A stretch of 64,000 bases of DNA from Agrobacterium tumefaciens (GTDB lineage: Bacteria > Pseudomonadota > Alphaproteobacteria > Rhizobiales > Rhizobiaceae): NCBI GenBank assembly GCA_025560025.1, contig CP048485.1:2771501-2835500 (forward strand), written 5' to 3'. The notes under the pieces are model-generated. The model did no database searches, was not told where the DNA came from, and saw nothing but the letters and a program-made list of their open reading frames with translations. Numbering within the stretch: position 1 is the stretch's first letter; the number at the start of each line of letters is the position of its first letter. Shown here in pieces: positions 18,856-26,470 of the stretch. A program made the translations under genes and the position numbers.

Positions 18856-20069
18856 GCCTTTTGCCTTCCGCCTGCGCTGAAGAGATTGCTGTCGATGATG
18901 GCATCGAGCGCGATCGCAGCGGCAAAGCCGATGAGAACGGTCGGCACGGTGCCAAGCAGCACGAGGTCCATCGCCGTCTGTCCGATGCCCTGAAACACGA
19001 AAACGCCAAATCCGCCGCCGCCGATCAATGCCGCGATGGTCGCAAGCCCGATATTCTGCACCAAAACGATGCGGATACCGGTGAGAATGACCGGCATGGC
19101 CAGCGGAAATTCCACCCGCAGCAGTCTTTGCACAGGTGTCATGCCAAGCCCGCGCGCGGCCTCCCGCACGGCCTGCGAGACGCCGGAAAGACCGACAACC
19201 GTGTTGGAAACGACCGGCAGCAGCGAATAGAGAAACAGCGCCACGAAGGCGGGCGCCATGCCGATGCCGGCGATGCCGATCTTCGCCGCGCCGGGCACAT
19301 TGGCTGCGATCCATCCGAGTGGTGCAATCAGAAGACCGAAAAGGGCAATGGAGGGAATGGTCTGGACGATGTTGAGCGCGTTCAGCACACCGGCGCGCAA
19401 CCGCTCGACCTTATAACAGAGAATGCCGAGCGGGATACCAGCCACGGTCGCTGCAACCAGCGAGCCGATGGCAAGCTCCACATGCCGTAGCGCCTCGGTC
19501 CAGAAGATATCCGCCCGGCCGGTATATTCCTTGATGATGGAGAGATCGTCCCAGAGGCCGCTTGTCAGAACCGCCGCGAGCGTCGCGATTGCCCCCAGCA
19601 ACAGCAAAATCCGTATAGACGGTTTCGGCTGGAGACGTGCAATGCAATCAGTAGTGAGCAGCGCAAGCCCTGCAAACATCAGCCAGAAACCGCTGGCGGG
19701 CGAAACGCGGGCAAAACTGTTGCCTTCAGGCGTCAGCGCAGAGGCCGCCTGCCCGACGAAGATCGCCAGCACTGCCAGGCCAACCAGCGCGGCTGCGAGT
19801 TTCAGGCGCGTCGGAAACCGAAAAAAGGCGATGAAGGCGGCGACGAGAATGATGGCGGCGAGGAGGGTAGCAGCAGGGACCGGAAGGGCTTCGAAGATCG
19901 TGCGCGTTTCGCCCTGAATGATCCGGTTGGCGCGGAATGTCATGAAGGGGGATGCAAAAAGCGCGTAGAGAAGCAGGCACGAAATCAGCACGCCCACCTT
20001 GTCAGGCCATTTCGTCAAATTCCGCTCCCCCGGATCATAGGTTCGTACGGGATGGTGAAAACCGCGCAT
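18852..20069 (-). CDS. yehY: Osmoprotectant ABC transporter permease YehY
   Basis: Permease subunit of the same importer, 405 residues. The N-terminal half (about residues 25-200) has several additional hydrophobic segments and the C-terminal half holds the permease domain with VREAARGLGMTPVQRLLRVEFPLAMP. This long form matches YehY rather than the short OpuCB type. It starts 31 bp after the osmF stop. Four-base overlap with yehX. Confidence 0.91.
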   Translation of the reverse strand: MRGFHHPVRTYDPGERNLTKWPDKVGVLISCLLLYALFASPFMTFRANRIIQGETRTIFEALPVPAATLLAAIILVAAFIAFFRFPTRLKLAAALVGLAVLAIFVGQAASALTPEGNSFARVSPASGFWLMFAGLALLTTDCIARLQPKPSIRILLLLGAIATLAAVLTSGLWDDLSIIKEYTGRADIFWTEALRHVELAIGSLVAATVAGIPLGILCYKVERLRAGVLNALNIVQTIPSIALFGLLIAPLGWIAANVPGAAKIGIAGIGMAPAFVALFLYSLLPVVSNTVVGLSGVSQAVREAARGLGMTPVQRLLRVEFPLAMPVILTGIRIVLVQNIGLATIAALIGGGGFGVFVFQGIGQTAMDLVLLGTVPTVLIGFAAAIALDAIIDSNLFSAGGRQKA

Positions 20070-20100
20070 GGGTTTCCGCCATCCCGCTTCCCAAAGGCTG

Positions 20101-21012
20101 TTATTTGAGGAAACCGTTCTTCGTCAGGAAGTCGGCGGCAACTGCCTTGGCCTGTTCGCCACCCACCTGCACGCGGGCGTTCAGGTCCTGCAGGGTCGCG
20201 AGATCCAGCTTTTCGAATACGGGTTTCAGCAACTCCTCGATATTGGGATACTTTTTCAGCACCTCTTCGCGGATGATCGGTGCGGGCTGGTAGACGGGCT
20301 GCACATGCTTGTCGTCTTCAAGAACGACCAGACCGGATGGGGCGATGCCGCCATCGGTGCCATAGACCATGGCTGCATTGGCATTGTTCGTCTGATTGGC
20401 GGCAGCGGCGATGGTGGCCGCGGTATCGCCGCCGGACAGCGTGATCAGCTGATCCGGCTTCATGGTGAAGCCGTAGGTGGTCTGAAATGCCGGCAGGGCA
20501 GCAGCGGAATTGACGAATTCCGAGGAGGCGGCAAGAACCACCGCACCGCCACCAGCGATGTATTTTCCGAAATCCGACAGCGTTTTCAGATTGTTTTTGT
20601 CGGCGACATCCTTGCGAAGCGCAATCGCCCAGGTGTTGTTTGCGGGTGATGGCGTCAGCCAGACGATCTTGTTGGCGTCATAATCGAGCGTTTTCGCTTC
20701 CTCATAGCCCTTTGCGGCATCCTTCCAGAGTGGATCGTCCGCCTTGGAGAAAAAGAAGGCGGCATTGCCGGTATATTCCGGATAGATGTCGATCTCGCCC
20801 GCAGTGATCGCTTTTCTCACCACCGGGGTGGCGCCGAGCTGGATGCGATCCGTCGTCTGGATATTGTTTTTGTTCAGCACGGCAAGGATGATGTTGCCGA
20901 GAACGCCGCCCTCCGTGTCGATCTTCGACGACACGACCACCTGCGCCTGAGCGATGGAACCATAAAGTGCAAGCGCCAATCCGACGCCTGTCAACATCAT
21001 CACGCGTTTCAT
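20101..21012 (-). CDS. osmF: Osmoprotectant-binding periplasmic protein (OsmF/YehZ)
   Basis: ProX/OpuAC-type solute-binding protein, 303 residues, first gene of the osmF-yehYXW set. The signal peptide ends at AQA (residue 23). The mature part begins VVVSSKIDTEGGVLGNII, and later GEIDIYPEYTGNAAFFF is a hallmark of the glycine betaine/choline-binding family. A good Shine-Dalgarno (GGAGGAA) precedes the ATG. The 140-bp gap upstream should hold the promoter; I see no distinctive operator in it. Confidence 0.92.
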   Translation of the reverse strand: MKRVMMLTGVGLALALYGSIAQAQVVVSSKIDTEGGVLGNIILAVLNKNNIQTTDRIQLGATPVVRKAITAGEIDIYPEYTGNAAFFFSKADDPLWKDAAKGYEEAKTLDYDANKIVWLTPSPANNTWAIALRKDVADKNNLKTLSDFGKYIAGGGAVVLAASSEFVNSAAALPAFQTTYGFTMKPDQLITLSGGDTAATIAAAANQTNNANAAMVYGTDGGIAPSGLVVLEDDKHVQPVYQPAPIIREEVLKKYPNIEELLKPVFEKLDLATLQDLNARVQVGGEQAKAVAADFLTKNGFLK

Positions 21013-21152
21013 GAAAATTCCTCCGGTGGGTCAGCCTGTCGAACACGCGAAAATTGCCGTCGCAATTGCGGAGAAACAGGAACGGCCAGAAGAACAAATG
21101 GTTGCAACACCACCAGCTTTTTTTGCGGGAATGGCAGGCGCGCTGGTCCCGC

Positions 21153-22199
21153 TCAGGTTTTGTCGTCCTGCTTGCGTGCGTCCTTGCCCATGACGAGCGG
21201 CATGAGGACGGACAGGAACAGAAGCCTCAGAACATGATGCGACCCGACATAGGCGGTATCGGCATGCATCATCACCGCCATGGCCGCCATGGTTTCAAGG
21301 CCGCCCGGCGAATAGGCGATCATCACGGCATTGAGCGGAACGCCGGTGATGCCGGAAATCATCCAGGCAATGCTTCCGGCGATCACCATCACGGCGATGG
21401 TGACGACGAAACCCGCCAGAAAGCCTTTCCGAACGTCCATCAGGGATACATTCGAAAAGCGCGTACCGATGAGACAGCCGATCAGCACATAGACCGGCAG
21501 GCTGAGCCAGGTCGGAACACCGCCCTCGGTGAGGCCGGTAATATGGGTGCCGATGGACACGGCAACACCGCCGAGCAGCAGGGCTGCCGGAAATTTCCAT
21601 CGCAGGAAGAGCCATCCCATAGCAAGGGATGCGCCAATGGTCAGCGCCAGTGTGAAAAGACCCATCGGCGGGTTGACGATGAGCGGCTCCGTGCTGACGA
21701 GGTCGAAATATTCGACGATCAGCGGCACGGAAAGGGTGAGCGCCAGCACCCGCACGCTTTGCACGATACTGACCGTCGCAAGGTCACTTTTTGTCTCCGC
21801 GCCAAGGCTGATGATGTAGCTGAGGTGCCCGGGCGAAGCGCCGAGCATCGCCGTGGTGCGGTCGTATCCGAAGCCGTAATGCAGGATCCAGTAGGCGACA
21901 TAAAGCATGATGACGACGGCGACGAGCACGACGACGAAGCTCAGGGGCCATGTTTTTGCAGCATCGATGACCGAAGGCGTGACGCTCGTTCCCATCGAAA
22001 TGCCGACAACGACGAAACAGGCATTGCGGATGAAGGCGGGAATTCCGAGCCTCACGCCGGCCAGTCCCGTGATCGTCACGGCGAGTGCCGGGCCGGAAAG
22101 AAAGGGGGCCGGGATATTGAGGAGGCTGGCGACGAGCGCACCCATGCTGCCGACAAGCGCGGTAAGCGCAAATGTATGGAATTCAGGCTTGATGATCAT
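21153..22199 (-). CDS. AbrB-family membrane transporter
   Basis: 348-residue polytopic membrane protein with about ten hydrophobic segments arranged as two similar halves, each opening with a GxxxP-type pattern (FLSGPALAVTITGL and related). It belongs to the AbrB/COG3180 family, historically called ammonia monooxygenase-like but now regarded as a transporter or regulator; the substrate is unknown. GASPGHLSYIISLGAE and AYSPGGLETMAAMA are the two repeat motifs. Not in an obvious operon: the osmF promoter region lies downstream and the rirA terminator upstream. Confidence 0.82.
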   Translation of the reverse strand: MIIKPEFHTFALTALVGSMGALVASLLNIPAPFLSGPALAVTITGLAGVRLGIPAFIRNACFVVVGISMGTSVTPSVIDAAKTWPLSFVVVLVAVVIMLYVAYWILHYGFGYDRTTAMLGASPGHLSYIISLGAETKSDLATVSIVQSVRVLALTLSVPLIVEYFDLVSTEPLIVNPPMGLFTLALTIGASLAMGWLFLRWKFPAALLLGGVAVSIGTHITGLTEGGVPTWLSLPVYVLIGCLIGTRFSNVSLMDVRKGFLAGFVVTIAVMVIAGSIAWMISGITGVPLNAVMIAYSPGGLETMAAMAVMMHADTAYVGSHHVLRLLFLSVLMPLVMGKDARKQDDKT

Positions 22200-22314
22200 T
22201 GCGACGCTGATGGGTTGCTTCAGAAAAGCTCGCGACCAAATGCGCCGCTTCGTCTTGCGACGTCAACATGCGGGGCCAAAAATATTATATTTCAAGAGCG
22301 ATTTTATAAAAGAA

Positions 22315-22341
22315 AAGCCCGTGGCCTGCGGACACGGGCTT
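22315..22341 (-). terminator. Rho-independent terminator of rirA
   Basis: A perfect 9-bp stem, AAGCCCGTG with CACGGGCTT and a 9-base loop, 26 bp after the rirA stop. On the minus strand it is followed by TTTTCTTTT. Confidence 0.85.
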
Positions 22342-22366
22342 GGCGACTGCCGATAGGCAGGGACGA

Positions 22367-22840
22367 TCAGGCAGCCGGCAGAGGAGCGGCAACTTTCGGC
22401 ATTTCCGTATCGATCCCGAGCAGGAAGTTGATCTGCGGCCGTGCCTTGACGAGATCGTCGATCGAATATTCCGTCAACACGTCAAAGAAGGCATTGAGCG
22501 CCTTGCGAAGTGCTGAGTTCAGCCCGCAGCTGTCCACAAGCGGACATTCCACAGCGCCATCCTCGAAGCATTCCGCCATCGCAAAGCTGTCTTCCGTCAC
22601 CTTCACCACGTCAAACAGGCTGATCTTTTCTGCAGGCTTGCCAAGACGCACGCCGCCATTGCGGCCGCGCACGGTTTCCACCAGGCCGGCCTTGTTGAGC
22701 GGCTGCAGAATTTTGAAAAGGAACAGCTCAGAGACGCCGTAAGCCCGTGCAATCTCCGGAATGCGGCTCAGCTTACCTTCATTCGCGGCGCAATACATCA
22801 ACATGCGAACGGCATAGTTGGTCTGTTTGGTCAAACGCAT
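22367..22840 (-). CDS. rirA: Iron-responsive Rrf2-family regulator RirA
   Basis: RirA is the rhizobial/agrobacterial iron-sulfur repressor of iron uptake genes under iron sufficiency. The 157-residue protein has an Rrf2 winged helix (residues 1-65, RIPEIARAYGVSELFLFKIL) and the three conserved cluster ligands C91, C99 and C105. A Shine-Dalgarno AGGAG lies 7 bases before the ATG. Its promoter (TTGTTC, 17 bp, TATATA) is overlapped by an Irr-type box, consistent with the known cross-regulation of rirA by Irr. Divergent from an Fe3+-binding protein gene. Confidence 0.95.
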   Translation of the reverse strand: MRLTKQTNYAVRMLMYCAANEGKLSRIPEIARAYGVSELFLFKILQPLNKAGLVETVRGRNGGVRLGKPAEKISLFDVVKVTEDSFAMAECFEDGAVECPLVDSCGLNSALRKALNAFFDVLTEYSIDDLVKARPQINFLLGIDTEMPKVAAPLPAA

Positions 22841-22868
22841 GCTGGTCTCCTAACTCTCAATGTGGAGT

Positions 22869-22897
22869 TATATAGTCTCTTTTTCAGTTTAGAACAA
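22869..22897 (-). promoter_or_regulatory. rirA promoter (-35 TTGTTC, -10 TATATA)
   Basis: On the minus strand TTGTTC (22897-22892), a 17-bp spacer and TATATA (22874-22869), or CTATAT one base upstream as in the rhizobial consensus. The -10 lies about 30 bp upstream of the rirA ATG. The -35 is inside the Irr-type box. Confidence 0.65.
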
Positions 22898-22904
22898 TTC
22901 CAGA
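22888..22904. promoter_or_regulatory. Irr box / iron control element
   Basis: TTTAGAACAATTCCAGA matches the ICE consensus (TTTAGAA, three bases, TTCTAAA) at 12 of 14 defined positions. It covers the rirA -35 hexamer, so bound Irr would block rirA in low iron and could act on the divergent iron-binding protein gene. It is nested in a larger 11-bp perfect inverted repeat (22880-22890 with 22904-22914). Confidence 0.7.
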
Positions 22905-23013
22905 AACTGAAAAAACTGGCATCCATCCGATATTTCTCGAACGGCCTTGTTGACCGGCCCGATGATTCATGAACAAACAAGTCAAGAATCTGAATGTAAT
23001 GGAGGCATTCGTA

Positions 23014-24063
23014 ATGGCAAGCTTGAAATCATGTTTTTCCGCTGCCGTTTTTTCCGGGTTGACGATGGTTCTGGCCGCGCCCGCCGCTTTTGCGGAGGGT
23101 GAGGTAAACGTCTATTCCTATCGACAGCCGGAGCTGATCCAGCCGTTGCTCGATGCCTTCACGAAAGAAACGGGCATAGAGACCAACGTTCTTTTCCTCG
23201 ATAAGGGACTGGTGGAGCGCATTCAGGCCGAGGGGGTCAATTCGCCGGCCGATATTCTGCTGACGGTCGATATTGCCCGTCTCGTCGAGGCGAAGGAAGG
23301 CGGTGTCACGCAGCCGGTGCTGAACGATCCCGTCATCGAGAAGGATATTCCGGCCAATCTGCGCGATCCGCAGGGCGAATGGTTCGGCCTGACGACGCGT
23401 GGCCGGGTTGTTTATGCTTCCAGGGAACGGGTGACCCAGAAGGACATCACCTATGAGGAGCTCGCCGATCCGAAATGGAAGGGCAAGATCTGCATTCGCG
23501 ACGGCCAGCATTCCTACAATATTGCGCTGATCGCCTCGATGATCGCCCACCACGGCGTTGATTATACCCGCACATGGCTGACCGGCCTGAAGAACAACCT
23601 GGCGCGCAAGCCTGACGGAACCGACCGCAGCCAGGCAAAATCGATCTTTTCAGGCGAGTGCGATATTGCGCTCGGCAATACCTATTATGTCGGCCTGATG
23701 CTGACCAACGACCGCGAGCCGGAAGAAAAGGAATGGGCGGGATCGGTGCGGGTGATCTTTCCCAATGCGGGTGATCGCGGCACGCATGTGAATATTTCCG
23801 GCATGGCGCTGACGAAATACGCGCCCAACAAGGACAATGCGCTGAAGCTGATGGAATTCCTCGCCTCGCGCGAAGCACAGGAAATCTATGCCAAGCAGGT
23901 CTTCGAATATCCGGTCCTGCCCGGCGCGGAGCCTTCCGATGTGGTGAAGGGCTTCGGCCCCATTAATCCGGACAAGCTGCCGCTGACGGATATCGCCGCC
24001 CATCGCAAACAGGCATCCGAGCTGGTGGATGAAGTCGGTTTCAACGACGGCCCAACCAATTGA
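23014..24063 (+). CDS. Periplasmic Fe(3+)-binding protein (FbpA/FutA type)
   Basis: Extracellular solute-binding protein for ferric iron, 349 residues from ATG 23014, which has GGAGG 8 bases upstream. Earlier in-frame ATGs at 22969 and 22999 lack this. Signal peptide ends at AFA (residue 27). The mature protein shows VNVYSYRQPELIQPLL, the FGLTTRGRVVYAS segment and GNTYYVGLM, which contains the tandem tyrosines that bind iron in this family. No permease or ATPase gene is adjacent, so it must share a transporter encoded elsewhere or act alone. Divergent from rirA across an Irr-type box. Confidence 0.9.
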   Translation: MASLKSCFSAAVFSGLTMVLAAPAAFAEGEVNVYSYRQPELIQPLLDAFTKETGIETNVLFLDKGLVERIQAEGVNSPADILLTVDIARLVEAKEGGVTQPVLNDPVIEKDIPANLRDPQGEWFGLTTRGRVVYASRERVTQKDITYEELADPKWKGKICIRDGQHSYNIALIASMIAHHGVDYTRTWLTGLKNNLARKPDGTDRSQAKSIFSGECDIALGNTYYVGLMLTNDREPEEKEWAGSVRVIFPNAGDRGTHVNISGMALTKYAPNKDNALKLMEFLASREAQEIYAKQVFEYPVLPGAEPSDVVKGFGPINPDKLPLTDIAAHRKQASELVDEVGFNDGPTN

Positions 24064-24103
24064 GGCCTTTCTTCATGCCTGAGATCGGTTGAGGATCGGG
24101 ATA

Positions 24104-24131
24104 CCGGCGGGTCAATTTCCCGCCGGCTTTT
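24104..24131 (+). terminator. Rho-independent terminator of the Fe3+-binding protein gene
   Basis: CCGGCGGG pairs with CCCGCCGG across a 7-base loop and is followed by CTTTT. It lies 40 bp after the stop and overlaps the 3' end of the convergent M48 protease gene. Confidence 0.65.
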
Positions 24132-25182
24132 CGTCCAGAGACGCATTGTAGTCGAGGATAGCCTTGCGCCTTTCCGGCGTACCGGGATGGGTGGACACGA
24201 TGCTGGTGCCGCTCTTGTCGCCGAGTTTTTCCTCAAGAAGCGCAAAGAAACGCTCTATCGCGGTGGGATCCAACCCGGCCTTGCGCATCAATTCCACGGA
24301 GCGCTGGTCGGCCTGCCGTTCGGCGTCGCGCGAATGCGATAAAGCCAGAAGGCCGCCGCCCTGGGTGAGAATATCTTCCATGGCCGAACCGACATCGCCG
24401 GCAATCAGCATGACGAGACCGGCGACGCCGGCGGCGCGATAGAGCTGCCGCAGGCTGTGTTGATATTCGACATGGCCGATTTCATGCGCAAGAACCCCGA
24501 TGATCATCTGCCTGTCGTCACCGGCCAGCTCCACCAGCTCATCCGTCAGAACAATGGTGCCGTCCGGAAGCGCAAAAGCATTGGGGCCGATATAGCCGCC
24601 TTCGCGAAAATTCAGCTTGTAGTCCTCGGGCGAGCCTTCAGCATGGGCGACGATCTTTGCGAAGTCTGAACGGATCGCGTCCTGTTCCGGCTGCGGCAGG
24701 GCGCTCGGAGAAAACACCGTCTTGTCGAAGGCCTGCAGCGTGCTGGCCGACATGACCTGCGGAACGATTGGCGGCGTGACGGCAACCGCCACTTCCACGA
24801 GGGCCGGAAGAGCAAGCTTGTAGGTACTGTAGGCGAGAAGAACGGCCGCGGCCGCGATGCCGACCAGCCGCGGGCGAAATTGTTCCAGCCAATGCACAAA
24901 GCCGGCACGTTTCGTGATGTGCCGGCCGAGCAGCCGGTCCACGCCATCATTGTCGCGTGTTTCAAAGAGCGAGCCGTCAGGAAAGTGCAGCTCGCGGGGA
25001 ATGGCCCCGACCCGATGGCTGATCTCAACCGTATTTATCTCGGCCTGGGTTCTGACATGGTTGTCCCCGGCGTCGAGCACGAGAAGGACAGTGCCGCCAA
25101 GTTTTAACCTGGCGGCGCTCGAAAGGTTTGAGCGAGCGGCATGCCACTCGCCCGAAACGGTTTCTCCGGTATCAGAAACCAA
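24112..25182 (-). CDS. M48-family zinc metalloprotease, membrane anchored
   Basis: A 356-residue protein with a transmembrane segment near residues 105-135 (LVGIAAAAVLLAYSTYKLALPALVEVAVAV) and a C-terminal peptidase M48 domain. The zinc motif HEIGH is at about residues 233-237, and a downstream SRDAERQAD segment supplies the third ligand region. Likely a membrane or periplasmic quality-control protease. The start is best placed at TTG 25182, with GGAAGG 8 bases upstream, overlapping the end of the DUF898 gene by 11 bp. The ATG at 25263 lies deep in that gene. N-terminal 80 residues carry a small beta-rich segment of unknown role. Confidence 0.82.
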   Translation of the reverse strand: MVSDTGETVSGEWHAARSNLSSAARLKLGGTVLLVLDAGDNHVRTQAEINTVEISHRVGAIPRELHFPDGSLFETRDNDGVDRLLGRHITKRAGFVHWLEQFRPRLVGIAAAAVLLAYSTYKLALPALVEVAVAVTPPIVPQVMSASTLQAFDKTVFSPSALPQPEQDAIRSDFAKIVAHAEGSPEDYKLNFREGGYIGPNAFALPDGTIVLTDELVELAGDDRQMIIGVLAHEIGHVEYQHSLRQLYRAAGVAGLVMLIAGDVGSAMEDILTQGGGLLALSHSRDAERQADQRSVELMRKAGLDPTAIERFFALLEEKLGDKSGTSIVSTHPGTPERRKAILDYNASLDEKPAGN

Positions 25183-26242
25183 ATTCGAAACCTTCCATAT
25201 CCATATATTCGGCGCTGACGGCCGCACCCGTCGCCTCCATGGAGGAGAGTACCTCGCCCACATCGCCGTTGAAACGGATTGCCGTGCGCTCGACGGTGTA
25301 ACGCGCCTCGCGCACCGCCGCCCAAGGCCGCATCAGGCCGAAGGTGAAAACGGTGACGATCAGGTTGGAGATGACGATCCAGAGGTAACGGCCGCGGTGA
25401 AGGTCGCTGTGCAGGTCGTGCTTTCCGTCAAGCAACATGGACGAGATGACGACGTTGCGAACACCGGTGCGATAAACCACGCCGGCAAGGCCATAGACGA
25501 GAAATGCGCCAAAAAGACCGATATAGAGAGAGGCAAGCGCAGTCACCATGGCAGTCGTCTCATCTTCGAGCATCGCGCTGTTGGCGGCAAAGGCAGCAAT
25601 GCCGAAGAAGCCGACCACGACGCTGCCGATCACCACCATGATGGCGGGAATGATCCAGACCCGGTAAAGCGCGCCGATCTTGGGATCGGCAGTGAACGGG
25701 CGATCACCATAACGCAGATTGCTGAAAATGTAGCGGTTCGCCCAACGGCTGGCCAGAGGCGCCAGAATGCCGAAGGAAAAGAGCGCGACCAGGCCGCCGA
25801 GCAGAATGGAAACGAAAGCCCCGCCGGCGGTACCGACGAAATCGAAGCGCACATTGCGATAGCTCGTCACCCGCGCATTAAAACGGATGCTGCGTGTGAT
25901 CAGCCAGGGAAAGAAGATCATCAGCAGGATCAACGGCAGGAAGACCAGAAACGGATGGATGAGGCCAACAAGCTGCGAGATGACGATGAAGGCAAAGGCG
26001 ATCAGGCGGCCCTTGAAGATTTGTCCGCCGGTGGCGTGATAACCGAAGGCGCGGCCGGCAAGCACGGTATTGCCGTTGAAGTAACGCTTGCGGCGCACCT
26101 TCGCCCAGGCGGAATAGATGCCGATGGTGATGATCGTCAGAAGGATATTGACGATCCAGATTCCGAAATATTCCTTCGCGTTTCCGGTGAAGGAGCCGCG
26201 TTCGATCCCGCGCTGATCCGCACGGACAGAGATGTCACTCAT
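25172..26242 (-). CDS. DUF898 (YjgN-like) integral membrane protein
   Basis: 356-residue polytopic membrane protein from ATG 26242 (MSDISVRADQRG). The pattern of short repeated FxGNxxEYFGIWIVNILLTIITIGIYSAWAKVRRKRYF, seen again in weaker form later (GRYLWIVISNLIVTVFTFGLMRPWAAVREARY), is the DUF898/YjgN signature. Function is unknown in the family. It overlaps the M48 protease gene and is probably co-expressed with it, suggesting a shared envelope role. Confidence 0.85.
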   Translation of the reverse strand: MSDISVRADQRGIERGSFTGNAKEYFGIWIVNILLTIITIGIYSAWAKVRRKRYFNGNTVLAGRAFGYHATGGQIFKGRLIAFAFIVISQLVGLIHPFLVFLPLILLMIFFPWLITRSIRFNARVTSYRNVRFDFVGTAGGAFVSILLGGLVALFSFGILAPLASRWANRYIFSNLRYGDRPFTADPKIGALYRVWIIPAIMVVIGSVVVGFFGIAAFAANSAMLEDETTAMVTALASLYIGLFGAFLVYGLAGVVYRTGVRNVVISSMLLDGKHDLHSDLHRGRYLWIVISNLIVTVFTFGLMRPWAAVREARYTVERTAIRFNGDVGEVLSSMEATGAAVSAEYMDMEGFEFGF

Positions 26243-26414
26243 AAATAATCCCTCATGGCATGCCCCTCTCCGGGCAGATTGAGTTTGCAAGCTTCCCCGT
26301 TATTCGTCGGTTGGCAGCGTCCCCACGCCGCAACGGCACTCTTACGCGATAACAGCTTTAAGTGGAATTATTTTGACAGGAGAAAACTTGATTTTTCTAG
26401 TTATCTTTTTAATC

Positions 26415-26450
26415 AAAAAAGCCCCGCTGTGAAAACAGCGGGGCTTTTTA
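26415..26450. terminator. Bidirectional rho-independent terminator after mmsA
   Basis: GCCCCGCTGT, loop GAAA, ACAGCGGGGC: a perfect 10-bp stem flanked by A6 on the left and T5 on the right, so it works on both strands. It lies 27 bp past the mmsA stop. Confidence 0.92.
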
Positions 26451-26470
26451 GCATTTCGGGGCGTGTCGGC

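Noticed and set aside
21054..22742. 562-codon plus-strand open frame
   Set aside because: Antisense to the AbrB-family gene and rirA; the composition (His/Asp/Arg-rich) is typical of a shadow frame.
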